Part shown: piece by piece, positions 17,282 to 26,719 of the stretch
Position numbering within the stretch: position 1 is the stretch's first letter
Layout of the letters: each line of letters opens with the position of its first letter
DNA from: Pseudarthrobacter defluvii
GTDB lineage: Bacteria; Actinomycetota; Actinomycetes; Actinomycetales; Micrococcaceae
Direction of reading: 5' to 3'
Length of the DNA stretch: 64,000 nt
NCBI RefSeq assembly: GCF_030323865.1
Contig: NZ_CP066362.1
Span: 1,426,001 to 1,490,000, forward strand
The notes under the pieces: model-generated
Told to the model about the DNA's origin: nothing
The model's input: the letters and a program-made list of their open reading frames with translations, nothing else
Databases searched by the model: none
Position numbers and translations under genes: made by a program

Positions 17282-17968
17282 CTAGTCCCCGGACGGCGGC
17301 GTGGGGGACAAGGGCGTAAAACGGCGCCACACATCGCGGTAGCTCCGGTACCCGCGGACCGCGGAGGCAGCCAGGAACGCGGCCCCGCACACTGCACCCG
17401 TCACTGCGGCCGGTGCCGTACCGGCGCCTGCCAGTGTCACCAGCAGGCCCGCCAGGATGGCAATCAAGGCAGCGTTCGCCGTCGTCATGAAGATCATGCT
17501 GCTGCCCGCCACATGGCTGAAGCTGCCGCGGTTGCCGAAGAAGTAGTAGGTCTGCACGGAGCCGGCCTCGTCGTCGTGGTGTGACGCCATCAAGTACGGA
17601 GCCACACCCGGATCGAGGTCCACGTAGGCGGCGCGCAGCCTGTTCATGGCCGTGACGTACATGAGGTCCTCGTGGGCCACGTTGTTTACCCGGAGCTGGG
17701 TCAGGAGCCCGACCGCCGCGTCGATGAACAACACCACCACTGCCAGCAGGACGAACGCATCCGAGAATCCGGTTGCCTGGCCCACCAGCGCCACACTGAC
17801 CACGCTGGCAGAGGTGAAGGTGAGGAACATGCTGATGCGGGTCAGCACCTCCGCCTGTGCCGTGCTGCGGGACGCCAGAAGGCCCCAGTGTTCCGTAGCG
17901 AGCAGCTGTGCCCGCACGGAGGCCGGGACCCCGCCGTGCTGGTGGGACGCGCCGTCCTCGATGGACAT
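17282..17968 (-). CDS. Four-helix membrane protein of unknown function
   Basis: 228 residues. Hydrophilic N terminus with an aromatic/basic stretch (EHWGLLASRS), then two helices (about 45-62 and 68-88), a cytosolic loop of about 60 residues with LMYVTAMNRLRAAYVDLDP and a His/Asp patch (SHHDDEAG), and two further helices (about 155-180 and 187-205). I do not recognise it. The layout loosely recalls sensor-type membrane proteins such as the SLATT group, but I cannot support that name. It ends 32 bp from the convergent DivIVA-like gene and follows the symporter gene. Confidence 0.6.
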   Translation of the reverse strand: MSIEDGASHQHGGVPASVRAQLLATEHWGLLASRSTAQAEVLTRISMFLTFTSASVVSVALVGQATGFSDAFVLLAVVVLFIDAAVGLLTQLRVNNVAHEDLMYVTAMNRLRAAYVDLDPGVAPYLMASHHDDEAGSVQTYYFFGNRGSFSHVAGSSMIFMTTANAALIAILAGLLVTLAGAGTAPAAVTGAVCGAAFLAASAVRGYRSYRDVWRRFTPLSPTPPSGD

Positions 17969-17987
17969 GGCGCTATTGTCCTCCCGA

Positions 17988-19454
17988 TCACCGTTCGGTT
18001 GCCAGTGGCCGTTCCGGAGTGTGCAGCCGGGTCATGACCCTTGGCATGGTGGCCGGGATCCGGCTGGCAGTGGCCCGTGACACGATGACCATCACGGCGA
18101 ACGCGGCGGGAACGCTCCAGGCCGCGGGCTGAGCCAGCCAGGCCGGCGTGGGACCCGAGCCGGGGAGGGCCCCGGCGATCATGGCCCCGCCGCAAAGCAC
18201 TCCGCCGGTCACCATTCCGGCAATGGCACCGGCATCGGTCAGGCCGCGCCACCAGATGCCCAGCAGCAGGACCGGGCACACGGTGGAGGCAGTGAAGGCG
18301 AAGACCAGGCCGACGCTGCCTGCCAGTGCCAGGGAACCCGTCATGAAGGCAAAGCCAAGGGGGACGACGGCGGACACGACGGCCGCGAGCCGGAAGCCCC
18401 GGACGCTGCCGCCCAGGACGTCCTGGCTGATGACGCCGGCCAGGGACACCACCAGGCCTGACGTAGTGGACAGGAAGGCCGCGAACGCCCCGGCCACCAC
18501 CAGGGCGGTGAGCAGGTCGCCGGCCACCCCGCCGACGAGTTCGCCCGGCAGCCGCAGGACCATGGCGTCCGGCTGGCCGGACCGGGCAAGATCAGGGGCG
18601 AACATGCGGGCCACCAGGCCGTACGCGCTGGGGAAGAGGTAGAACACGGACAGCAGGCCCAGGACGATCAGCGTGGTGCGCCGCGCTGAGTGCCCGTCCG
18701 GGTTCGTGTAGAAACGCACCAGCACGTGCGGCAGGCCTAGGGTGCCGAACAGCAGCGCCACCAGCAGGGACACGTTCTGGTAGGGCCCGGCCGGCGCCAG
18801 GTCCGTGGGGTTGACAGCCGGCGCGGATTGCGGCTCCACGCCGGTCCCGGCCAGCACGAAGATGATGAACAGGATGGGTACGGCCAGGGCCGTCAGCTTG
18901 AGCCAGTACTGGAATGCCTGGACAAAGGTGATGGAGCGCATTCCGCCCGCCACCACCGTCAGGCACACCACCACCACGACAGCCACGGAGCCCACCCAGG
19001 ACGGCAGGCCGGTGGCGATATGGATGGTCAGTGCGGCGCCGTGGAGCTGAGGCACGATGTACAGCCACCCCACCATCACCACCACGAGGCTGGTGACCCG
19101 GCGGACCGTGCGGGAAGCGAGCCGGGATTCGGTGAAGTCGGGGATGGTGTAGGCCCCCGACCGGCGCAGCGGAGCGGCGACGAAGAGCAGCAGCATCAGG
19201 TACCCGGCCGTGTAGCCCACGGGGAACCAGAGCGCGTCGGTGCCGGACAGCAGGATGAGTCCGGCCACACCCAGGAAGCTGGCCGCGGACAGGTACTCAC
19301 CGCCGATCGCCGATGCATTCCACCAGGGCCGGACGGTCCGCGAGGCAACGTAGAAGTCCCCCGTGGTGCGCGAAATCCGCAGCCCATAGAACCCGATGAT
19401 GGCGGTGGCGAGGGACACCACGGTGACGGCAGTGATGGCGACGCCGGCATTCAC
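17988..19454 (-). CDS. Sodium:solute symporter (acetate/monocarboxylate type)
   Basis: 488 residues with about 13 helices. SSS-family signatures are present: FYVASRTVRPWWNASAIGGEYLSAASFLG, read in two parts, and the GMRSITFVQAFQYWLK segment. It is a close relative of ActP-like cation:acetate symporters and a paralogue of the gene at 22322. The gene sits last in a minus-strand run LytS - LytTR - small subunit - symporter, and begins 7 bp after the small gene ends. It is shorter at the C terminus (488 against 538 residues) than its paralogue. Confidence 0.88.
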   Translation of the reverse strand: MNAGVAITAVTVVSLATAIIGFYGLRISRTTGDFYVASRTVRPWWNASAIGGEYLSAASFLGVAGLILLSGTDALWFPVGYTAGYLMLLLFVAAPLRRSGAYTIPDFTESRLASRTVRRVTSLVVVMVGWLYIVPQLHGAALTIHIATGLPSWVGSVAVVVVVCLTVVAGGMRSITFVQAFQYWLKLTALAVPILFIIFVLAGTGVEPQSAPAVNPTDLAPAGPYQNVSLLVALLFGTLGLPHVLVRFYTNPDGHSARRTTLIVLGLLSVFYLFPSAYGLVARMFAPDLARSGQPDAMVLRLPGELVGGVAGDLLTALVVAGAFAAFLSTTSGLVVSLAGVISQDVLGGSVRGFRLAAVVSAVVPLGFAFMTGSLALAGSVGLVFAFTASTVCPVLLLGIWWRGLTDAGAIAGMVTGGVLCGGAMIAGALPGSGPTPAWLAQPAAWSVPAAFAVMVIVSRATASRIPATMPRVMTRLHTPERPLATER

Positions 19455-19461
19455 CCCTGCA

Positions 19462-19829
19462 TCACTGTTCCCCTGCCAGGTCCCGGTACCGTGCCTCGTT
19501 GCGGGCCGCCGTCCTGACGTACAGCCACGCGCTCAGCCCGATCACCGGGTAGATTCCGGCGCCCAGGAGCAGCCAGCCAAAGGGGATGCCGGCGATGCGG
19601 GCGTCGGCGAGGCCGGGCACCACCACCAGGATCAGCGGGAACGCGGCAAGGATCAGCAGGAAGCCACCCGCCACCACCAGGGCCAGCCGCAGCTGGGACC
19701 GGATCAGCGAGCGGACGAACACCTGTCCGACGTCGGACTCCTGCGCCGCTTCGCGCGATTCCAGGGGCTTCGCTGCGCCGCGCACCGGAATGAGCGGCGC
19801 AGCGTGCGGGGCCGTGACCCGGACCCGGG

Positions 19830-19833
<4 letters not shown>
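19462..19833 (-). CDS. Small membrane partner of symporter (DUF485-like)
   Basis: 123 residues with two membrane helices (about 52-75 and 85-107) and a charged C terminus. Its place directly before an SSS symporter and its topology match DUF485 proteins such as E. coli YjcH. The start at 19833 overlaps the LytTR stop (ATGA), so it is translationally coupled to the regulator. The true family membership needs a profile search. Confidence 0.65.
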
Positions 19834-20546
<713 letters not shown>

Positions 20547-20578
20547 TCTCCTAGGGTACTTCCAGGGGGAGGCCGGCC

Positions 20579-21760
20579 TTATGCATCATGCCCGGGCTGG
20601 GACTTGGGCACCCGCATGGTGATCAGCGTTCCCTCGCCCGGCGCCGTTTCCACCACCAGCCCGTGGTCGTTGCCGTACACCTGGCGCAGGCGGGCATCCA
20701 CGTTCCGCAGTCCCACGTGGTCCCCGTCGGTGTGGCCCGCCAGGACCGACCGGAGCTGCTCCGGATCCATCCCCACGCCGTCGTCCTCGATGGTTACCTC
20801 AGCGAAGGCACCCGCATCCTCCGCCGTGATGCTGATGTGGCCGGGCCCCGCCTTGGCTTCAAGCCCATGCCGGACGGCGTTTTCCACCAGCGGCTGGAGG
20901 CTGAGGAAGGGGATGACGGTGCTGAGGACTTCGGGTGCCACCCGCAGGCTGACCTGGACCCGGTCGCCAAACCTGGCCCGCTCCAGGAGCAGGTAACGGT
21001 CGATGCAGCGCAGCTCCTCGGCAAGCGTGGTGAAGTCGCCGTGCCGCCGGAACGAATAGCGGGTGAAGTCCGCAAACTCCACCACCAGCTCCCGGGCCCG
21101 CTCCGGGTCCGTGTTGATGAAGGACGCGATGGCGTTGAGGGAGTTGTAGATGAAGTGCGGGCTGATCTGGGCGCGCAGTGCCCGGACCTCCGCTTCCATG
21201 AGCAGCGTGCGGGAAGCGTCCAGTTCGGCCAGTTCCACCTGGACGGCCACCCAGTCCGCCACTTCCCCCGTCGCCCTGACCAGGCCTGCCCCAGCTGAAG
21301 GCGCGAAGGCGGCCACGGCACCCACCACCCGGGTGCCCGCCCGGACGGGGGCGATGACGCCGGCGAGGTGGCCGCCGGTTCCTTCCCCTCCAGCGGGGAG
21401 TACGGCTGTCCGGCCCGAAGCCAGGACCTCCGCGGCGAGTTCCATGAGGCGCGGCCTGATGTCCTCGCCGCCGCCGTCCCAGGCCAGCACGCCCGAGGTG
21501 TCCGTGATCGCCAGGGCGTCGCAGGCAAGCAGGGCGCGTAGCTGGCGGCTGGCCTTGGCGGCTCCGGCGGGGTTCAGGCCGCGCCGCAGGTGCTGCCCGG
21601 CCTGGGAGGCTGCATGGAGCGTGTGGTAGGTGGCGCGTTCGGCATCAGTGCCCAGCTCGCGGAAGGAACGGAGCACCTTGAGGCCCACGCCGACGACGAC
21701 GGCAATGGCCATGGCGATCACCGCCACTGCCGCGGCGGTGAGGAGGGGGGAGTCCGGCAT
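20579..21760 (-). CDS. LytS/YehU-type sensor histidine kinase
   Basis: About 393 residues. One N-terminal membrane helix (LLTAAAVAVIAMAIAVVVG), a GAF-like sensor region (about 65-190), then the His_kinase motif SPHFIYNSLNAI, N-box PLVENAVRHGLE and G-box DDGVGM. Earlier GTG/ATG starts exist at 21841 and 21799, but 21760 is preferred: the membrane helix begins right after it and a -10 box lies 7 nt upstream. Few helices suggest it senses a cytosolic or co-transported signal. Confidence 0.9.
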   Translation of the reverse strand: MPDSPLLTAAAVAVIAMAIAVVVGVGLKVLRSFRELGTDAERATYHTLHAASQAGQHLRRGLNPAGAAKASRQLRALLACDALAITDTSGVLAWDGGGEDIRPRLMELAAEVLASGRTAVLPAGGEGTGGHLAGVIAPVRAGTRVVGAVAAFAPSAGAGLVRATGEVADWVAVQVELAELDASRTLLMEAEVRALRAQISPHFIYNSLNAIASFINTDPERARELVVEFADFTRYSFRRHGDFTTLAEELRCIDRYLLLERARFGDRVQVSLRVAPEVLSTVIPFLSLQPLVENAVRHGLEAKAGPGHISITAEDAGAFAEVTIEDDGVGMDPEQLRSVLAGHTDGDHVGLRNVDARLRQVYGNDHGLVVETAPGEGTLITMRVPKSQPGHDA

Positions 21761-21767
21761 GGTGCCC

Positions 21768-21773
21768 AGCGTA
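21768..21773 (-). promoter_or_regulatory. -10 box TACGCT of the LytS operon (leaderless)
   Basis: On the minus strand TACGCT is followed by GGGCACC and then ATG, the spacing of a leaderless start. No SD is visible. It lies 88 bases from the CRP-like site at 21861. Confidence 0.45.
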
Positions 21774-21860
21774 GCGGCGGGTGCCGTTTGCCGCAGCATC
21801 GCGACCGTTGAGCGACGGTGGGGGATGATGTGCTGGAACACGGGCGGGACCGGACGGCAA

Positions 21861-21876
21861 AGTGATTGGTGTCACA
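21861..21876 (+). promoter_or_regulatory. CRP/GlxR-type palindrome before acetate symporter genes
   Basis: AGTGATTGGTGTCACA matches TGTGA-N6-TCACA at nine of ten fixed positions. It stands in the 184-bp space between the divergent LytS operon and the DUF485-symporter operon. In Corynebacterium the CRP homologue GlxR controls acetate uptake and metabolism, so a CRP-family protein is the likely binder. Confidence 0.55.
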
Positions 21877-21944
21877 TCTGCGGTGCCCCTGCGTGATCAG
21901 GGCCTGCCGCCCGGTGTGTTCCGGCAACTCAATGAGGAGGAACG

Positions 21945-22325
21945 ATGGGTAACGATGCCCATACTCCGGACGCAGCGGCGTCCGTGGACTTTGAACAAGT
22001 CCAGTCGACCGGGCAGTTCCAGGAATTGCGCAAGCGTCACCGCAGCTTTGTCTTCCCCATGGCAGTGGCCTTCCTGCTGTGGTACTTCGCCTATGTCCTG
22101 CTGGCCGACTACGCGGTGGGATTCATGTCCACCAAGGTCTGGGGCAACATCAACATCGGCCTGATCCTGGGCCTGCTCCAGTTTGTCTCCACCTTCGCCA
22201 TCACCGGCTGGTACGTGCACTACTCCAACAAGCGGCTGGACCCCATCGCTTCGGAGATCAGGCACGAGATCGAGGGGCATGAATTCGATAGGAACGGAAA
22301 CCGAGTGGGCGGAGCCAACAAATGA
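21945..22325 (+). CDS. DUF485 family membrane protein
   Basis: 126 residues with two membrane helices (about 38-60 and 72-93) and the DUF485 stretch FQELRKRHRSFVFPMAVAF. DUF485 proteins are encoded with acetate symporters (yjcH-actP in E. coli). Strong SD GAGGAGG; the stop overlaps the symporter ATG (ATGA). Confidence 0.9.
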   Translation: MGNDAHTPDAAASVDFEQVQSTGQFQELRKRHRSFVFPMAVAFLLWYFAYVLLADYAVGFMSTKVWGNINIGLILGLLQFVSTFAITGWYVHYSNKRLDPIASEIRHEIEGHEFDRNGNRVGGANK

Positions 22326-23938
22326 TCGCAATTCCCGCAGCGGTGGATGTCGCCGCCCTCAAGGACACCACCCTGCTGAATATGGGCATCTTCGGCCTGT
22401 TCGTGGCCGTGACCATGGTGATTGTGTTCCGCGCCAGCCGCAACAACAAGACCGCCGCCGACTATTACGCGGCAGGACGGTCGTTCACCGGATCACAGAA
22501 CGGCACCGCCATCGCCGGCGACTACCTGTCCGCAGCATCCTTCCTGGGCATCACGGGCGCCATCGCCATCAACGGCTACGACGGGTTCATGTACTCCATC
22601 GGCTTCCTGGTGGCCTGGCTGGTGGCGCTGCTGCTGGTTGCTGAACTGCTGCGCAACACCGGCAAGTTCACCATGGCTGACGTGCTGTCCTTCCGGCTGA
22701 AGCAGCGCCCGGTCCGGATCGCCGCCGCCATCTCCACCCTCGCCGTCTGCTTCTTCTACCTGCTGGCCCAAATGGCCGGCGCGGGAAGCCTGATCTCCCT
22801 GCTGCTGGGCATCAGCGACTGGGGCGGCCAGGCCCTGGTGATCATCGTCGTCGGCGCCCTCATGATCATGTACGTCCTGATCGGCGGCATGAAGGGCACC
22901 ACCTGGGTCCAGATCATCAAGGCCATGCTGCTCATCGCCGGTGCCGCCGTCATGACGCTGTGGGTCCTGGCCATCTACGGCTTCAACCTCTCCGCCCTGC
23001 TGGGCGGCGCCGTGGAGACCGCCAACAACCCGGCAGTTCTCAACCCGGGCCTGCAGTACGGCAAGACCGAAACCTCCAAGCTGGACTTCATGTCCCTGGG
23101 CCTGGCCCTGGTCCTGGGTACGGCAGCCCTGCCGCACGTGCTGATGCGCTTCTACACCGTCCCTACCGCCAAGGAAGCACGCAAGTCCGTGGTCTGGTCC
23201 ATTTGGCTGATCGGCCTGTTCTACCTCTTCACCCTGGTGCTGGGGTACGGGGCCGCAGCCCTGGTGGGCGCGGACACCATCAAGTCCGCACCCGGCGGAG
23301 TCAACGCCGCCGCCCCGCTGCTGGCGTTCCACCTGGGCGGCCCGCTGCTGCTCGGGTTCATCTCGGCGGTCGCGTTCGCCACCATCCTGGCGGTGGTGGC
23401 CGGCCTGACCATTACGGCCGCGGCATCCTTTGCCCATGACATCTACGCCAACGTCATCGCCAAGGGCAAGGCCGACGCCGCCACCGAAGTCCGGGTAGCC
23501 CGCCGCACCGTGGTGGTGATCGGAATCCTGGCAATCCTCGGCGGCATCTTCGCCAACGGCCAGAACGTGGCCTTCCTGGTGGCGCTGGCCTTCGCCGTCG
23601 CGGCATCTGCGAACCTGCCCACCATCATCTACTCGCTGTTCTGGCGGAAGTTCACCACCCAGGGCGCCGTGTGGAGCATGTACGGCGGCCTGGCCTCCGC
23701 GATCCTGCTCATCGTGTTCTCCCCGGTGGTCTCGGGATTGAAGACCTCGATGATCCCGGGCGCCAACTTCGCCCTCTTCCCGCTCAGCAACCCGGGCATC
23801 GTGTCCATCCCGCTGGCCTTCTTCCTGGGCTGGCTGGGCACCACCCTGGACAAGCAGAAGGAGGATCCCGCCAAGCAGGCCGAGATGGAAGTCCGGTCGC
23901 TCACGGGCATCGGAGCCGAAAAGGCCGTGGACCACTAG
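22322..23938 (+). CDS. Cation/acetate symporter (ActP-like)
   Basis: 538-residue SSS-family membrane protein. ActP hallmarks are visible: DYYAAGRSFTGSQNGTAIAG, YLSAASFLGITGAIA, YVLIGGMKGTTWVQIIKAML and LPHVLMRFYTVP. It takes up acetate or other short monocarboxylates with Na+ or H+. It is coupled to the DUF485 gene and closed by a terminator at 24000. Control by the divergent LytS/LytTR system and a CRP-family site is inferred from position. Confidence 0.92.
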   Translation: MIAIPAAVDVAALKDTTLLNMGIFGLFVAVTMVIVFRASRNNKTAADYYAAGRSFTGSQNGTAIAGDYLSAASFLGITGAIAINGYDGFMYSIGFLVAWLVALLLVAELLRNTGKFTMADVLSFRLKQRPVRIAAAISTLAVCFFYLLAQMAGAGSLISLLLGISDWGGQALVIIVVGALMIMYVLIGGMKGTTWVQIIKAMLLIAGAAVMTLWVLAIYGFNLSALLGGAVETANNPAVLNPGLQYGKTETSKLDFMSLGLALVLGTAALPHVLMRFYTVPTAKEARKSVVWSIWLIGLFYLFTLVLGYGAAALVGADTIKSAPGGVNAAAPLLAFHLGGPLLLGFISAVAFATILAVVAGLTITAAASFAHDIYANVIAKGKADAATEVRVARRTVVVIGILAILGGIFANGQNVAFLVALAFAVAASANLPTIIYSLFWRKFTTQGAVWSMYGGLASAILLIVFSPVVSGLKTSMIPGANFALFPLSNPGIVSIPLAFFLGWLGTTLDKQKEDPAKQAEMEVRSLTGIGAEKAVDH

Positions 23939-23999
23939 GCAGGGTCCCTGAAGAGGGTCCACTGCCAACCAGCACCGGGACTTTTCCGGCGCAACGCGA

Positions 24000-24044
24000 A
24001 GAGCCTCCTGCCGCAGACTGAACTGCGGCACGGAGGCTCTTTCG
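24000..24044 (+). terminator. Terminator after acetate symporter
   Basis: Stem of 9 + 8 bp (AGAGCCTCC-TGCCGCAG against CTGCGGCA-C-GGAGGCTCT, one bulged C) with loop ACTGAA, followed by TTCGTT. Confidence 0.75.
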
Positions 24045-24089
24045 TTGGGGCCGGGAGGGTCTTGCCGCGGGTGGCTCAACGCTGCCGGC

Positions 24090-24731
24090 TTAGCGCTGGT
24101 GGTGGCCGCCCGGTGCCAGGTTCCCGTGTCCACCGTGCGGTACGGCGTACTGGCCGGCGGTTGAAGCGGCAAGCCCCGGCGTCGTAATGCCCGCCACCAG
24201 GAGCGCGCCCGCGAACGCTGCCAGCAGCAGCCTGCCCGGGCGCATTGCCGCCCTTTCCCCGGCTGCCCGTCGCAGCCAACCCAGCGAGGCAAGAATCATC
24301 AGCGTCAGCAGCAGCGCCGAAAGCTGCGTCAAGCCCAGCCCGGAGGTCGCAGGGGTGGGGAAAGCGATGGCGGCGAGGTGGGCCACGGCCGCGGCTGCCA
24401 GCACAAACCGCATCCACCGGCCGCCCGCTGGCCTGTCCTTGGCCAGGAATACCACGGCACCGGCCAGCAGGGCCGCGCCCCAGAGTCCGGCCAGCGCGCC
24501 GGCGAGGACCCTTTCCGGCTCACCGGAACCAGCTGAAAAGATGCTCGACGAGATGGCCAGGTTGACCGACCCCGCGCCGAATCCCGCGAACCCGGCGACC
24601 AGGCGGACCGAGGGGTGCCTCTGGGGCACCACCTCTTGCCGCGGCGCCGGGCGGTCCGCCCGTGCTGACAGCGGGAGGGCTGCTGCATCGTGCGCTGTCA
24701 TGCGCTGGCCCGCCATGTCCTGTCCTGGCAT
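24090..24731 (-). CDS. Membrane protein with His-rich tail
   Basis: 213 residues. A polar N terminus precedes four or five membrane helices, and a short C-terminal tail follows with HGGHGNLAPGGHHQR, a possible metal-binding patch. I do not recognise the family. The ATG at 24731 lies directly after the stop of the DUF4383 gene, so the two are probably cotranscribed; internal ATGs at 24716 and 24701 are possible starts. Confidence 0.6.
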   Translation of the reverse strand: MPGQDMAGQRMTAHDAAALPLSARADRPAPRQEVVPQRHPSVRLVAGFAGFGAGSVNLAISSSIFSAGSGEPERVLAGALAGLWGAALLAGAVVFLAKDRPAGGRWMRFVLAAAAVAHLAAIAFPTPATSGLGLTQLSALLLTLMILASLGWLRRAAGERAAMRPGRLLLAAFAGALLVAGITTPGLAASTAGQYAVPHGGHGNLAPGGHHQR

Positions 24732-24732
24732 G

Positions 24733-25137
24733 CTAGGCGCGGGCTGCGGCCGGGGACTTGTCCAGGGACAGGCCCACGCCGAGCAGGAGTACCGCGCTGG
24801 CCAGGTGGAGGACGTTGTCGGCACCGTTCAGCGCGATGATGTTCAGCGGCGAGTTCAGCAGGAACAGGCCAACGATGCCCACCAGGAGGTAGACGCCGCC
24901 CACGGTGGCGTTCACTGTGCGCGCGCTGGCCGTTCCGCGGAGCCCGGCGAACAGCAGCGCGGCGCCGATGGCCAGGTGGATGACGTTGTGCAGCGGGTTG
25001 ACTTCAAAAATGATGAGGTTGGCGCCCTCGGTGGCGGCGAAACCGATGCCGGAGGTGACAGCGAAGCCCAGGAGGCCCACCAGCAGGTAGACGGCTCCGA
25101 AAATGGTGGCGACGAGGCGGTTGGGTGAGTTGCGCAT
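24733..25137 (-). CDS. DUF4383 family membrane protein
   Basis: 134 residues with four helices. The motif NPLHNVIHLAIGAALL and its echo NGADNVLHLASAVLLL are typical of DUF4383 proteins of actinobacteria and other bacteria. The ATG at 25137 is chosen because GGAAGGAT stands 8-10 nt before it; the frame stays open upstream without conserved sequence. Function unknown. Confidence 0.82.
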   Translation of the reverse strand: MRNSPNRLVATIFGAVYLLVGLLGFAVTSGIGFAATEGANLIIFEVNPLHNVIHLAIGAALLFAGLRGTASARTVNATVGGVYLLVGIVGLFLLNSPLNIIALNGADNVLHLASAVLLLGVGLSLDKSPAAARA

Positions 25138-25293
25138 GGCCTGGATCCTTCCGATAGGGCGGGCGTGTCCACCCGCCGTGTGTGGTCCCTGGGCGGGACC
25201 CTCGGAAGCGATTCGGATCATGGCCGGAGGTGGATGGGTAAAAAGATCAGTACCCTTTCCACTTTCCCGGTATTTCAGCCCTCCACGTGGTCC

Positions 25294-25917
25294 CTAGGAG
25301 GCGGGACGCAGTTTGATGTTGGTCATCCGGAGCTGGTCGGTTCCCTCGAACTTGTAGGCCAGGTCCACCTTTTTGCCGGTGCAGCTGATCTGGCCCACCA
25401 CCTCGGCCGACTTGACGCCGTTGTCCGTGGCGACCTTGAGGTTGTTGTAGGAAGGCTGGCAGGAGCTGTCCATTTCCAGGCTCTGCACCCCGGAGATGAA
25501 TGCCTCCTTGGAGAGCTGCTTCTGCAGGGCGGGGTCAAGGTACTCGTCGTACGCACCGGAGGTGTCGCCGGCGATCACCTTTTTGGTGAAGTCGTCCGCA
25601 AGGCCCCTGGCCTGGTTGGTGGCACTGCCCACGATGTTCACCAGGATGACGACGCCGATGATCACCAGCAGCAGCACCCCGCCAATGCTGCCAAGGATGA
25701 TCCACAGCTTCCGCCGGCTCCGCTGCCGGCGTCCCTGCAGAGGGGGCTCACCGGGCAGGCCGAACGGCGCCGGCTGCTGCGGCATCGGGGGAATCTGCTG
25801 CGGCGTGTAGCCCGCCGGGCCCTGCTGGTGTGGGCCTTGCTGGTGTGGGCCTTGCTGGTACGGATCCTGGGAGCTGCCCTGGTCCTGGGGACTGCCCGCT
25901 TCCTGGGGACTAGTCAA
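25294..25917 (-). CDS. Anchored protein with Pro/Gln-rich N terminus and extracytoplasmic domain
   Basis: 207 residues. N-terminal 60 residues are Gln/Pro/Gly-rich with a tandem QQGPH repeat, then a basic stretch (GRRQRSRRK), one membrane helix (about 72-95), and a C-terminal domain of about 110 residues with two Cys (SCQP and SCTG) that could form a disulfide outside. It resembles DUF4878/DUF4333-like lipoprotein domains in layout. TTG start with AAAGG 8 nt before it. Function unknown. Confidence 0.65.
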   Translation of the reverse strand: MTSPQEAGSPQDQGSSQDPYQQGPHQQGPHQQGPAGYTPQQIPPMPQQPAPFGLPGEPPLQGRRQRSRRKLWIILGSIGGVLLLVIIGVVILVNIVGSATNQARGLADDFTKKVIAGDTSGAYDEYLDPALQKQLSKEAFISGVQSLEMDSSCQPSYNNLKVATDNGVKSAEVVGQISCTGKKVDLAYKFEGTDQLRMTNIKLRPAS

Positions 25918-26053
25918 GTGGGGAGCCTTTCATTGAACAGGCGCTCTGGCGCCGGCGGCGGACGGACCGGTCCCCGGCCCGCGCATGACTAAAACCAGCC
26001 TATAACCCGGCCCGCCGCCGTCGTGCTTTCAGCGCCGCCTCGAAATTTTGCCG

Positions 26054-26527
26054 CTACGAGCCCTCGGAGCCCCGGTCCAGCAGGGGCTGCACCCGGAAGG
26101 GGATCAGCTCGCCCATTGCCAAAGCGGTGTCCGCACGCTCCACGCCGTCACAGGCCAGGATCTTGCCGTTGATGCGGAACAGGTCCTCGGCATCCCGGGC
26201 CACCACGCGCAGCAGCAGGTCCGCCGATCCCGTCAGCCCGTATCCCTCCAGAACCTCCGGAATGGCCGCGATCTCCTCCGCCAGCCTCCCAAGCTTCTGC
26301 TGCTGGACATGCACGGAGATGAAGGCCATGAGCGGGTACCCCAGCGCCGCCGGATTAATGCGCCGTTGAAAGGACAGGAAGGCGTGCTTCTTTTCCAACT
26401 GGGCCATGCGGGCCTGGACGGTGTTGCGGGATAGTCCCAGCTTCTGGGCGAGCGCCACCACCGTCCGGCGCGGATCCTCCGCCAGCGCCGAGAGCAGGCG
26501 GGTGTCAGTGCCATCCAAAGCTTGCAT
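26054..26527 (-). CDS. Lrp/AsnC-family regulator, probable control of bkd operon
   Basis: 157 residues: N-terminal HTH (about 8-58, with AQKLGLSRNTVQARMAQLE) and a C-terminal RAM ligand-binding domain (about 70-145). It is divergent from the branched-chain 2-oxoacid dehydrogenase operon, the place of BkdR in several bacteria. In M. tuberculosis and Pseudomonas such proteins sense branched-chain amino acids. ATG at 26527; TAGCGT 8 nt before it is a possible -10. Confidence 0.88.
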   Translation of the reverse strand: MQALDGTDTRLLSALAEDPRRTVVALAQKLGLSRNTVQARMAQLEKKHAFLSFQRRINPAALGYPLMAFISVHVQQQKLGRLAEEIAAIPEVLEGYGLTGSADLLLRVVARDAEDLFRINGKILACDGVERADTALAMGELIPFRVQPLLDRGSEGS

Positions 26528-26564
26528 AATGCGCAACGCTAGCACGGTGCCGATAGGCCGGACA

Positions 26565-26588
26565 GGGCATTCTGCTCAAAAAATGCCC
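26565..26588 (+). promoter_or_regulatory. Candidate Lrp/AsnC operator
   Basis: Perfect inverted repeat GGGCATT-N10-AATGCCC in the space between the Lrp/AsnC gene and bkdA. Spacing of arm centres is about 17 bases, suitable for an Lrp-type dimer. Confidence 0.45.
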
Positions 26589-26611
26589 GAGTGGTTGTAC
26601 CCCATGGTTGT

Positions 26612-26627
26612 TGTGAGTAGGGTCACA
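26612..26627 (+). promoter_or_regulatory. Perfect CRP/GlxR-type palindrome before bkd operon
   Basis: TGTGAGTAGGGTCACA has both full half-sites TGTGA and TCACA with 6-nt spacing, about 93 bases before the GTG of E1 alpha. It indicates control by a cAMP-type regulator together with the Lrp/AsnC protein. Confidence 0.6.
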
Positions 26628-26719
26628 GTATCTGGGGCAATGACGCCCGGAAGGCCGGTGGCGGCAGGGCCAAAAGCCCGGAGGCCACGGGTCAACGACG
26701 TACGAAGGTTGCGGCAATC

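Noticed and set aside
22493..24292. 599-codon minus-strand frame opposite the acetate symporter
   Set aside because: Low-complexity His/Gln/Gly-rich translation caused by antisense reading of a membrane protein gene; crosses a good terminator.
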